From contig NZ_JAJBZM010000003.1 in assembly GCF_020567375.1 (NCBI RefSeq), forward strand, positions 351,524-387,322: a stretch of 35,799 bases of DNA. Reading direction: 5' to 3'. Both the position numbers and the translations under genes were made by a program. The notes beneath the pieces are model-generated. The model saw only the letters and a list, made by a program, of their open reading frames with translations. It was not told where the DNA came from and did not search any database. Below are positions 1-7,733 of the stretch, piece after piece (position 1 is the first letter of the stretch; each line of letters opens with the position of its first letter). Origin of the DNA: Janibacter melonis. Lineage in GTDB: Bacteria; Actinomycetota; Actinomycetes; Actinomycetales; Dermatophilaceae.

Positions 1-120
<120 letters not shown>

Positions 121-129
121 CGTCGTCTC

Positions 130-218
130 GGTGACCCGGCAGCAACGGGACCCGTGAGGGTGCTGGCCCGCATATACGGGGTCAACCGCACCAGGGGTCC
201 CGTTACTGCCGGGTAGCT
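130..218 (-). repeat. Palindromic dispersed repeat, copy A
   Basis: This is an imperfect inverted repeat of about 89 bases. Arms of 19 bases (135-153 and 195-213) pair at 18 of 19 positions around a 41-base centre. Its reverse complement aligns along its whole length with 9867-9954, including the centre, so the two are copies of one dispersed element in opposite orientation. No open reading frame lies inside, so if it is mobile it is non-autonomous, resembling a MITE or REP-type unit. It sits downstream of the TPM gene (stop at 283) and could also act as its terminator. Confidence 0.75.
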
Positions 219-282
219 CCGGGGAGAGCCGGGATCTCGGGGGCCAAGACGGCGCGGGGAGGGTTCGGGCCCTCCCGCCTCG

Positions 283-1137
283 TCAGAAGGACCCCGAGGA
301 CCCGCCGTCGCCCCCTCCGCCTCCGCCTCCGCCGCCCCCGCCGAAGCCGCTCCCGCTGTCGAAGCCGCCACCCATGTGCCCGCCGTGATGGTGATGGTGG
401 TGCGACATGCCGAGCGCGACGCCGGCCGCGCTCGAGCGGTGGCGCGAGGACCCGCGACCGCCTGTCACCACGGCCACGAGCCCGAGGACGACGACGAGGC
501 CCCCGACGAAGGCGAAGGGGACGCCGAAGAGGTCCTGCCCCGTCGCGACCCCGTCGTCGCCGACGTCCCACGGCCCGCCGAGCATCTCGTCGTGCTCGAC
601 CCAGTCGCTCTCGGTGTCGGCGCCGGTGCGCTGGGCGGGGCTGCCGGCCTCGGCCGCGGCGAGCTCGACGGCCCGGGCCACCGCGGTCTCCCAGCGCCCG
701 TCACGCAGAGCAGGTCGGACCTGCCCGATGATGCGCGCGGCCTCGCGGTCGGTGAGCCGGGCCCGCTCGCGGCTGCCGACCTGGACCCGGATGCGGCGGT
801 CCTGGGTCGCGACGACGACGAGGACCCCGCGTCCGACGCCGGCCCGCCAGCTCGTCCCCACCCGCCGGGCGTAGGCCTCGACGTCCTCGTCACCGGTCGT
901 GCGCACGACGAGCGCCCGGACGATGACCCGGGGCTCGGAGCGGGCGGTCTCGCGCAGCGAGCGTGCGAGCCGGCTGCGCTGACCCGAGGTCAGCACGTCG
1001 TCCGGGTCGGCGAAGCGGGTGGCCGAGGAGGGCGCCGGCGGCACCGGCACGCGCTCGGCCGCGGCGGCGGGCGCCAGCACGAGCAGGGGCAGCAGCGCGG
1101 CGAGCAGCACCTGCAGCGCACGGACGGACCTGCTCAT
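283..1137 (-). CDS. TPM-domain (YgcG-like) membrane-anchored protein
   Basis: This 284-residue protein has a signal peptide (residues 1-28, hydrophobic core then AAAAE), a TPM domain at about 41-160 (TLP18.3/Psb32/MOLO-1 family), one membrane helix at about 209-227 and a Gly/His-rich tail. The tail carries six consecutive histidines (246-251) followed by glycine runs and ends in SGSF, similar to the Gly-rich tails of YgcG proteins. The domain should therefore be outside the cell with a short tail past the helix. TPM domains are linked to phosphatase activity or to assembly of membrane complexes; the role here is unknown. I chose the ATG at 1137 because a purine-rich AGGGGG lies just upstream and the signal peptide begins at once. 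A -10-like box at 1183-1188 suggests a leader of about 40 bases. The gene stands alone. Confidence 0.8.
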   Translation of the reverse strand: MSRSVRALQVLLAALLPLLVLAPAAAAERVPVPPAPSSATRFADPDDVLTSGQRSRLARSLRETARSEPRVIVRALVVRTTGDEDVEAYARRVGTSWRAGVGRGVLVVVATQDRRIRVQVGSRERARLTDREAARIIGQVRPALRDGRWETAVARAVELAAAEAGSPAQRTGADTESDWVEHDEMLGGPWDVGDDGVATGQDLFGVPFAFVGGLVVVLGLVAVVTGGRGSSRHRSSAAGVALGMSHHHHHHGGHMGGGFDSGSGFGGGGGGGGGGGDGGSSGSF

Positions 1138-1182
1138 GACGACCCCCTGCCGACATCGCGGGCCCTGCACCCGCGTGTGCGG

Positions 1183-1188
1183 AACCTA
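1183..1188 (-). promoter_or_regulatory. Candidate -10 box of the TPM gene
   Basis: On the minus strand the sequence reads TAGGTT, about 45 bases upstream of the ATG at 1137. This leaves room for a leader with a ribosome binding site (AGGGGG), unlike most genes in the window. No clear -35 box is visible. Confidence 0.4.
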
Positions 1189-1241
1189 CCGGCTCCCGCA
1201 CCTCCCCGCTCGTCGCCGCGCAGCGGGCAGGAGAGCTCGGC

Positions 1242-2129
1242 TCAGCAGGTCAGGGCGTCGAGGAGCACGCGGACGGCGGGGGACTCGCGCATCGACACCC
1301 GCGACAGCGCGAGCACCTCGCGGGTCGGCACGGGGTCGACGACGGGCACCGCGACGAGGTCCGCCGTGAGCTCGGAGCGGCCCATGCGCGGCACGAGGGC
1401 GACCCCGAGACCGGCGCGCACGAGCGCCAGCTGGGCGTCGAACTCGGCCGACTCGTGCACGACCCGCGGCCGAGCCCGGTGCAGCGCATGCATGTGGACG
1501 AGCCACTCGCGGCAGATCGTCCCCTCGGGCGTCGCCACCCAGCTCTCGTCGACGAGGTCGGCGGCGCGGACCTCATGGGCCGTGGCGAGGGGATGACCCG
1601 CCGGGACGACGAGGTCGGCCCGGTCCTCGCGAAGCGGGCGGACGTCGACGTGCTCGGGGATCGACAGCGGCACCGTCCCCCACGAGTGGGTGATGCCGAG
1701 GTCGACCCGACCGGCGGCGACGAGCTCGACGGTCTGCCACGGCTCGCTCTCGCTGAGGCGCAGGCGCAGGTCGGGCCAGGTGCGCAGGACGTCGCGGACG
1801 ACCGGGGCCACGAGCCCGCGCAGCGCCGTCGAGAAGGCCGCGACGCTCAGCTCGCCGACGACGCGGTCGGCGGCGGCCTGCAGCCCGGCCTCGACCTGCT
1901 CGACGGCGCGCAGGACCTCGCCACCGGAGTCGCAGAGCCGCCGGCCGTGCTCGGTGAGGATGACGCCGCGCCCCACGCGCTCGAGGAGCGGCAGGCCGAC
2001 GGCCCGCTCGAGCCGCTTGACCTGCTGCGAGACCGCACTCGTCGTGTAGCCGGTCGCCTCCGCCGCGGCGACGACGGTGCCGTGGTCCTGGACGGCGCGC
2101 AGCGCGCGGACGGCGTCGAGATCGATCAT
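1242..2129 (-). CDS. LysR-family transcriptional regulator
   Basis: This 295-residue protein has the typical LysR layout: an N-terminal winged helix-turn-helix (about 2-60, with the AVSQQVKRLE recognition segment and a TEHGRRL wing) and a C-terminal periplasmic-binding-like effector domain (about 90-290). The length is normal. The ATG at 2129 places the HTH right at the N-terminus as usual, and a TACCTT box six bases upstream suggests a leaderless transcript. It is divergent from the EamA transporter with only 73 bases between starts, the usual arrangement of a LysR regulator controlling its neighbour and itself. The inducer cannot be read from sequence; an exported metabolite or amino acid is an inference from the transporter. 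Confidence 0.9.
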   Translation of the reverse strand: MIDLDAVRALRAVQDHGTVVAAAEATGYTTSAVSQQVKRLERAVGLPLLERVGRGVILTEHGRRLCDSGGEVLRAVEQVEAGLQAAADRVVGELSVAAFSTALRGLVAPVVRDVLRTWPDLRLRLSESEPWQTVELVAAGRVDLGITHSWGTVPLSIPEHVDVRPLREDRADLVVPAGHPLATAHEVRAADLVDESWVATPEGTICREWLVHMHALHRARPRVVHESAEFDAQLALVRAGLGVALVPRMGRSELTADLVAVPVVDPVPTREVLALSRVSMRESPAVRVLLDALTC

Positions 2130-2135
2130 GCAGCG

Positions 2136-2141
2136 AAGGTA
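2136..2141 (-). promoter_or_regulatory. -10 box, leaderless start of LysR gene
   Basis: TACCTT on the minus strand lies six bases before the ATG at 2129, so transcription would start at or next to the start codon. There is no ribosome binding site between them. Confidence 0.55.
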
Positions 2142-2148
2142 CACGGTC

Positions 2149-2173
2149 AGCACGCAGATCATTTGCTGGTGCT
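2149..2173. promoter_or_regulatory. Possible LysR operator (short inverted repeat)
   Basis: AGCAC (2149-2153) and GTGCT (2169-2173) form a five-base inverted repeat with a 15-base centre in the gap between the divergent LysR and EamA genes. Position and AT-richer centre fit a LysR site, but the arms are short and could be chance. Confidence 0.3.
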
Positions 2174-2202
2174 ACGAGGTCGTCGCGCGCAGACTGGCAC
2201 GC

Positions 2203-3099
2203 ATGACCCCTCGCGACACCGGGCTCGCCGCCCTCATGGCCCTCATCTGGGGGAGCAACTTCGTCGTCATCGAGTGGGGTCTGCAGGACGTCCCGCCGCT
2301 GCTCTTCGCCGCGATGCGCTTCGTCCTCGTCCTGCTGCCGGCGATCTTCCTCGTGCCGCGCCCGGCGGTGTCGTGGCGGGTGCTCGCCACGGTCGGGCTC
2401 ACCGTGAGCCTGGGCCAGTTCTCGATGCTCTACCTCGCGCTGCACCTCGGGATGCCGAGCGGGATGGCCGCGCTCGTCCTGCAGGTCCAGGTGCCCCTCA
2501 CCATCGTCATCGCGGCCGTCGTCCTCCACGAGCGGGTCGCCCCGGCGGTGGCGATCGGTGTGGGCGTGGCCGTCGTCGGACTCGCCGTCGTCGCCCTCGG
2601 CCGGGGAGCGGCTGGCCTGCTCCCCTTCGCCGTCACCCTGCTCGCCGGCCTGTCCTGGGCGGTCGGCAACGTCGTCGTGCGGGCGAAGGGGGTGCCCGGT
2701 GGCCTCGGTCTGACGGTCTGGTCCTCGCTCGTCGTGCCGCTGCCGCTGCTCGCGCTGTCCCTGCTCGTCGACGGCCCGGCGACCGTCGTCGACGCCCTCT
2801 CCGGGCTCGGCTGGCGCCCGCTGCTGTCGACGGCATGGACGGCGGTCGTCTCGACGCTCGTCGGCTACGGGATCTTCTACTCGCTGCTCCACCGCAACCC
2901 CAGCGCGACCGTCGTCTCGTGGGTGCTCGCGGTGCCGCCGCTGGCGATCCTGCTCGCCTGGGTGCTGCAGGGCGACCAGCCCTCGGCGATCGACCTCGTC
3001 GGTGCCGGCATCGCGATGACCGGCCTGGCCGCGGCCCAGCTGCTCCAGGCCCGCGCGCGCCGCGCCCCGGTGCTGCCCGAGGTCGTCCCGGCCCGCTGA
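2203..3099 (+). CDS. EamA/DMT-superfamily transporter
   Basis: This 298-residue integral membrane protein has about ten hydrophobic helices in two EamA repeats. The first begins with ALIWGSNFVVIEWGL near the N-terminus; the second spans about residues 150-290. Proteins of the drug/metabolite transporter superfamily export small metabolites such as amino acids or their derivatives. The ATG at 2203 is preferred because the first helix starts directly after it and a CAGACT box lies seven bases upstream. The divergent LysR gene probably regulates it. Substrate unknown. The end is followed by nested inverted repeats shared with the convergent serA gene. Confidence 0.88.
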   Translation: MTPRDTGLAALMALIWGSNFVVIEWGLQDVPPLLFAAMRFVLVLLPAIFLVPRPAVSWRVLATVGLTVSLGQFSMLYLALHLGMPSGMAALVLQVQVPLTIVIAAVVLHERVAPAVAIGVGVAVVGLAVVALGRGAAGLLPFAVTLLAGLSWAVGNVVVRAKGVPGGLGLTVWSSLVVPLPLLALSLLVDGPATVVDALSGLGWRPLLSTAWTAVVSTLVGYGIFYSLLHRNPSATVVSWVLAVPPLAILLAWVLQGDQPSAIDLVGAGIAMTGLAAAQLLQARARRAPVLPEVVPAR

Positions 3100-3111
3100 C
3101 CCGCCCTGCGT

Positions 3112-3188
3112 GTCGGACGGCGGGTCGCCGGCGACCGGACGAGCCCTGGCGGGTCGTCCCCCTTCGCCCGCCCGAGGTGCCGTCCGAC
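3112..3188. terminator. Nested inverted repeats between convergent EamA and serA
   Basis: A ten-base inverted repeat (3112-3121 with 3179-3188) encloses a perfect 14-base palindrome at 3123-3136 (GGTCGCC / GGCGACC). It lies between two converging genes, where a bidirectional terminator is expected. There is no U-tract, which is common in actinobacteria. The loop also holds one copy of the GCGAAGGGGG motif on the minus strand (3158-3167). Confidence 0.5.
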
Positions 3189-3206
3189 GCGCCGGACGGG
3201 CAGGCC

Positions 3207-4406
3207 TCAGGAGGTGATGACGCGGACCTCGATGGTCTCGTCGAGCTCGCGCAGGCGCTGCTCGACGTCTCCGGGCAGGGAGCCGGCGAGGTCGGTGACG
3301 GCGTAGCCGTACTCGCCCCGCGTCGAGAGCTGCTGGCTGTCGATGTTCGCCCCGCCCTCGGAGAGCAGCGTGTTGACCCGGGCGAGGACGCCGGGGACGT
3401 TGCGGTGCAGGTGGAGGATGCGGGTGTCTCCGGGCGACTGCGTGAGCGCGACGGAGGGCACGTTGACCGACATCGTCGTCGCACCGGTGTGGGCGTAGTC
3501 GCGCAGCTTGCCGCTGACATAGCGCCCGATGTCGTACTGCGCCTCCTCGGTGGACCCGCCGACGTGCGGGGTGAGGATGACGTTCGGCAGACCCTGGAGG
3601 ATCGAGACGAAGGGGTCGCCCGCCTTCTTCGGCTCCTCGGGGAAGACGTCGACCGCCGCGCCGGCGATGTGACCGCTCACGAGGTGCTCGCGCAGGGCCT
3701 CGAGGTCGACGACGAAGCCGCGGCACAGGTTGAGGAAGAGGCTGCGCGGTCGCATCTGGGCGAACTGCTCGGCGCCGAAGACCCCGGCGTTGCCGTCGCG
3801 TCCGTCGACGTGGAGCGAGACCGTCTCGCAGGTCTCGAGCAGCTCCTCGAGGCTGTCGCAGCGACGCGCGTTGCCCAGCGGCAGCTTGTCGTCGACGTCG
3901 TAGTAGCTGACGTGCATGCCGAAGGCCTCGGCGATGACGGAGAGCTGGCTGCCGATGTTGCCGTAGCCGACGATCCCCAGGCTGCGCCCGCGGACCTCGT
4001 GCGCCCCCTTCGCCGACTTGTCCCAGACGCCCGCGTGGAGCGCGGAGTTCTTGTCGGTGAGGTGACGGGCCATCGCGATGATCTCCGCCATGGCGAGCTC
4101 GACGACGCTGCGCGTGTTGGAGAAGGGCGCGTTGAAGACGACGGTGCCGTGCGCGGCGGCCGCGTCGAGGTCGACCTGGTTGGTGCCGATGCAGAAGGCG
4201 CCGATGGCCCGCAGCTCCGGCCGGGCCTGGAGCACCTCCCGGGTGACCTGCGTCTTGCTGCGGATGCCGAGCATCTCCACGCCCTCCAGCGCGGAGATCA
4301 GCTCGGCCTCGTCGAGGGCGCCGGAGCGCGTCTCGACCTCGAAGCCGGCGTCGGTGAGCGCGGCGGTGGCGCACTCGTGGATGTTCTCGAGGAGCAGGAC
4401 CTTCAC
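3207..4406 (-). CDS. serA: D-3-phosphoglycerate dehydrogenase
   Basis: This 399-residue enzyme oxidises 3-phosphoglycerate to 3-phosphohydroxypyruvate, the first step of serine synthesis. It has the catalytic and NAD-binding domains of the D-2-hydroxyacid dehydrogenase family (Rossmann motif GYGNIGSQ at about 147-154; catalytic Arg229, a Glu in the FPEEP segment, and His281 in TPHVGGST). A C-terminal ACT domain (about 328-399) should bind serine for feedback control. The length matches the short E. coli-type SerA rather than the approximately 530-residue mycobacterial type with an extra intervening domain. I chose the GTG at 4406 because homology starts there (VKVLLLENIH); a TAGGCT box eight bases upstream supports a nearly leaderless transcript. 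It is divergent from the racemase homologue. Confidence 0.92.
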   Translation of the reverse strand: MKVLLLENIHECATAALTDAGFEVETRSGALDEAELISALEGVEMLGIRSKTQVTREVLQARPELRAIGAFCIGTNQVDLDAAAAHGTVVFNAPFSNTRSVVELAMAEIIAMARHLTDKNSALHAGVWDKSAKGAHEVRGRSLGIVGYGNIGSQLSVIAEAFGMHVSYYDVDDKLPLGNARRCDSLEELLETCETVSLHVDGRDGNAGVFGAEQFAQMRPRSLFLNLCRGFVVDLEALREHLVSGHIAGAAVDVFPEEPKKAGDPFVSILQGLPNVILTPHVGGSTEEAQYDIGRYVSGKLRDYAHTGATTMSVNVPSVALTQSPGDTRILHLHRNVPGVLARVNTLLSEGGANIDSQQLSTRGEYGYAVTDLAGSLPGDVEQRLRELDETIEVRVITS

Positions 4407-4414
4407 GTCGCACG

Positions 4415-4420
4415 AGCCTA
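4415..4420 (-). promoter_or_regulatory. -10 box, near-leaderless start of serA
   Basis: TAGGCT on the minus strand, eight bases before the GTG at 4406. The expected transcript start is within about two bases of the start codon. Confidence 0.45.
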
Positions 4421-4488
4421 GATCGCCCGGGGAGGACGGTGCGCAGGGTGTACGCCACTCGGACGCGCGCACCCCGGCCCCCCGTGGT

Positions 4489-4494
4489 TAGGGT
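4489..4494 (+). promoter_or_regulatory. -10 box, leaderless start of racemase homologue
   Basis: TAGGGT lies seven bases before the ATG at 4502, with no ribosome binding site in between. Confidence 0.55.
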
Positions 4495-4501
4495 GAGCGC
4501 C

Positions 4502-5197
4502 ATGAGGCTCCTGGGTGTCATCGGCGGCATGGGTTGGTCCGCGACGGCTGAGTACTACCGGCTGCTCAACGAAGGGGTGGAGGCGCGCCTGGGTGGTCTG
4601 CACAGCGCGCGGGTGCTCCTGCACAGCGTCGACTTCGCGCCGGTGACGGACTTCGAGCACGCCGGCGACTGGGACGGCATGGCCGAGGTCCTCGTCGACG
4701 CGGCCCGCTCGCTCGAGCGCGGGGGAGCGGAGGGTCTGCTCATCGCGGCGAACACGATGCACGCCGTCGCCGACCGGGTCTCGGCCGCGGTCGACATCCC
4801 GCTGCTCCACATCGCCGAGTCCGCCGCCCGGCGGGTCGAGGAGCAGCGCCAGAGCCGCGTGGGCCTGCTCGCCACGGCGACGACGATGGGCGCCGACTTC
4901 TACACGGGGCCGCTGTCGGCCCGCGGGCTCGAGGTGATCCTCCCCGAGGAGAGCGAGCGCCCCGAGGTCGACGCGCTCATCTACGACGAGCTCGTGCACG
5001 GCGTCATCAAGGACGCCTCGCGCAAGCGGGTGCGTCAGGTCATGGAGGGCATGGTCGACCGCGGCGCCGAGGCCGTCGTCCTCGCCGGCACCGAGCTCGG
5101 GCTGCTCATCGAGCCCGACGACTGCCCGGTGCCCCTGCACGACACGACGGAGATCCACGTCGCGGACGCGCTCGACTGGATGCTCGCCGGCTCCTGA
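4502..5197 (+). CDS. Asp/Glu racemase-family protein without catalytic cysteines
   Basis: This 231-residue protein belongs to the aspartate/glutamate racemase superfamily: it opens with LLGVIGGMGW and has the paired half-domain motifs. Classical members interconvert L- and D-amino acids with two cysteines acting as acid/base pair. Here the first site reads AANTMH (Ala83 where family members have Cys, or Thr in the E. coli YgeA type). The second reads LAGTEL (Gly196 where Cys is expected in a GCTE motif). Both were checked in the nucleotide sequence. The protein may therefore catalyse something else, such as an isomerase, decarboxylase or lyase reaction, or only bind ligand. The ATG at 4502 fits the family start and the leaderless -10 box. 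A hairpin follows the stop. Confidence 0.8.
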   Translation: MRLLGVIGGMGWSATAEYYRLLNEGVEARLGGLHSARVLLHSVDFAPVTDFEHAGDWDGMAEVLVDAARSLERGGAEGLLIAANTMHAVADRVSAAVDIPLLHIAESAARRVEEQRQSRVGLLATATTMGADFYTGPLSARGLEVILPEESERPEVDALIYDELVHGVIKDASRKRVRQVMEGMVDRGAEAVVLAGTELGLLIEPDDCPVPLHDTTEIHVADALDWMLAGS

Positions 5198-5211
5198 GCG
5201 ACCCGCACCGC

Positions 5212-5255
5212 GTCGAGGTGATCCCATGAGCCAGGGCTCGCCCCATCACCTCGAC
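5212..5255. terminator. Hairpin between convergent racemase homologue and S4 gene
   Basis: Eleven-base perfect arms (5212-5222 GTCGAGGTGAT and 5245-5255) surround a centre that holds a second small hairpin (GAGC / GCTC). It sits between two converging genes and fits a bidirectional terminator. Confidence 0.6.
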
Positions 5256-5268
5256 CGGGTCGGTGGCG

Positions 5269-5514
5269 TCACCAGGGGACGTCGATCTCCGGCTCGCCCT
5301 GGACGACGGTGACCTCCTGGCCGTCGAGCGCGACGACCTGGCCGGGGCGGATCTGGGCGCCGCGTCGCGTGTCGACCTCGCCGTCGACGCTCACCCGGCC
5401 CTCGCTGATGACTTCGCGGGCGGTGGCGCCGTCGTCGACGAGCGCGGCGAGCTTGAGCAGCTGGCCGAGCCGGATGACGTCGTCGCGGATGTAGACGGAC
5501 TCGTGCGTGCTCAC
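5269..5514 (-). CDS. S4-domain RNA-binding protein (YbcJ/YaaA-like)
   Basis: This 81-residue protein consists essentially of one S4 RNA-binding domain: IRLGQLLKLAALVDDG, then EVISEGRVSVDGEVDTRR, then the QIRPGQVV strand. Such small S4 proteins bind structured RNA, often on ribosomes, but the exact function is not established. The GTG at 5514 gives the usual length, and TACGCT seven bases upstream supports a leaderless transcript. It lies 46 bases downstream of the WhiB gene on the same strand, but its own -10 box suggests independent transcription. Confidence 0.85.
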   Translation of the reverse strand: MSTHESVYIRDDVIRLGQLLKLAALVDDGATAREVISEGRVSVDGEVDTRRGAQIRPGQVVALDGQEVTVVQGEPEIDVPW

Positions 5515-5521
5515 GCGGACC

Positions 5522-5527
5522 AGCGTA
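5522..5527 (-). promoter_or_regulatory. -10 box, leaderless start of S4 gene
   Basis: TACGCT on the minus strand lies seven bases before the GTG at 5514. The same hexamer occurs before guaB3 and the LigD-type polymerase gene. Confidence 0.55.
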
Positions 5528-5560
5528 GGCGGGTCGGCGCGTGGCGCGGTCGCCGCCGGG

Positions 5561-5848
5561 TCAGCCGGCGAGGGCGGCGCGGGCGAGCTGGTGCTCGCGC
5601 TCGTCCTCGGTCATGCCGCCCCACACGCCGAAGGTCTCGCGGGTGGCGAGGGCATGCGCGCGGCAGGCCGCGATGACCGGGCAGGTCGCGCAGATCTCCT
5701 TGGCCGCCGTCTCGCGCAGCCGGCGGGCAGCCCCTCGCTCGCCCTCCGGGTGGTAGAAGACGTCGGTGTCGATGCTGCGGCACCGGCCCTCGTACTGCCA
5801 CTCCCACAGGTCCGCCACCGGTCCTGGCAGGTGTCCTAGGTCGGCCAT
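5561..5848 (-). CDS. whiB3: WhiB-family iron-sulfur regulator (WhiB3/WhiD type)
   Basis: This 95-residue protein has the four cysteines that hold a [4Fe-4S] cluster in WhiB proteins (Cys23, Cys53, Cys56, Cys62, the last three as CxxCPxxxxC) and the GVWGG turn (74-78). Its N-terminus LPGPVADLWEWQ and the FYHPEGERG segment match the WhiB3 (mycobacteria) / WhiD (Streptomyces) branch rather than WhiB1. WhiB proteins bind the primary sigma factor and respond to oxygen, nitric oxide or redox state. From memory, whiB3 also lies close to guaB2 in mycobacteria, so the neighbourhood agrees. The gene reads away from guaB across a 301-base gap that contains a candidate promoter for it at 5930-5957. A basic C-terminal tail is nearly absent. 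Confidence 0.9.
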   Translation of the reverse strand: MADLGHLPGPVADLWEWQYEGRCRSIDTDVFYHPEGERGAARRLRETAAKEICATCPVIAACRAHALATRETFGVWGGMTEDEREHQLARAALAG

Positions 5849-5929
5849 CGCGGTACCCCGTTCTGCTCTGCTGATCTAGGGCGGCCCTGGTCATGTCGAC
5901 CCCTGGGCGGGCTGCCCTCGTGGCACGGA

Positions 5930-5957
5930 ACGCTACGGAGAGGGCGCCCAGGTCCAA
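5930..5957 (-). promoter_or_regulatory. Candidate whiB promoter
   Basis: On the minus strand TTGGAC (5952-5957) is followed after 16 bases by TAGCGT (5930-5935). This would give a leader of about 75 bases before the ATG at 5848, a longer leader than most genes here and in line with a regulated gene. Confidence 0.45.
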
Positions 5958-6137
5958 CACCCCTCGACGTCAGGATTCGCCCAAGAAATCGGGGGTCTTC
6001 GTCAAGAGATGGTCATGCCGGGTTGCGGGTCGGCGCGATCGCGCTAGGGGCGACCGCCTCGCGGACGTCACGGGACCGCCCCGCGGACGTGGTCGAGCCC
6101 GGTCGTGGGGGTGTCCGGACCACCTGCCGACGCGGCC

Positions 6138-7706
<1,569 letters not shown>

Positions 7707-7716
7707 AGCCGGGCGC

Positions 7717-7733
7717 GCTGAGCGCGGCTCAGC
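7717..7733. terminator. Hairpin between convergent guaB and P1 peptidase
   Basis: GCTGAGC (7717-7723) and GCTCAGC (7727-7733) form a perfect seven-base stem with a three-base loop, ten bases after the guaB stop. It overlaps the stop codon of the convergent gene, which ends at 7729. Confidence 0.55.

Noticed and set aside
385-405. MSHHHHHH-GGHM stretch as vector contamination (expression tag)
   Set aside because: It lies in the middle of a continuous TPM-family gene and flows into a Gly-rich tail typical of that family; codons and GC match the surroundings.
1455-4530. Very long open frames on both strands antisense to LysR, EamA and serA, up to about 985 codons
   Set aside because: They have no family motifs, are rich in Arg/Ala/Pro/Asp and arise from the third-position GC of the real genes in this GC-rich DNA.
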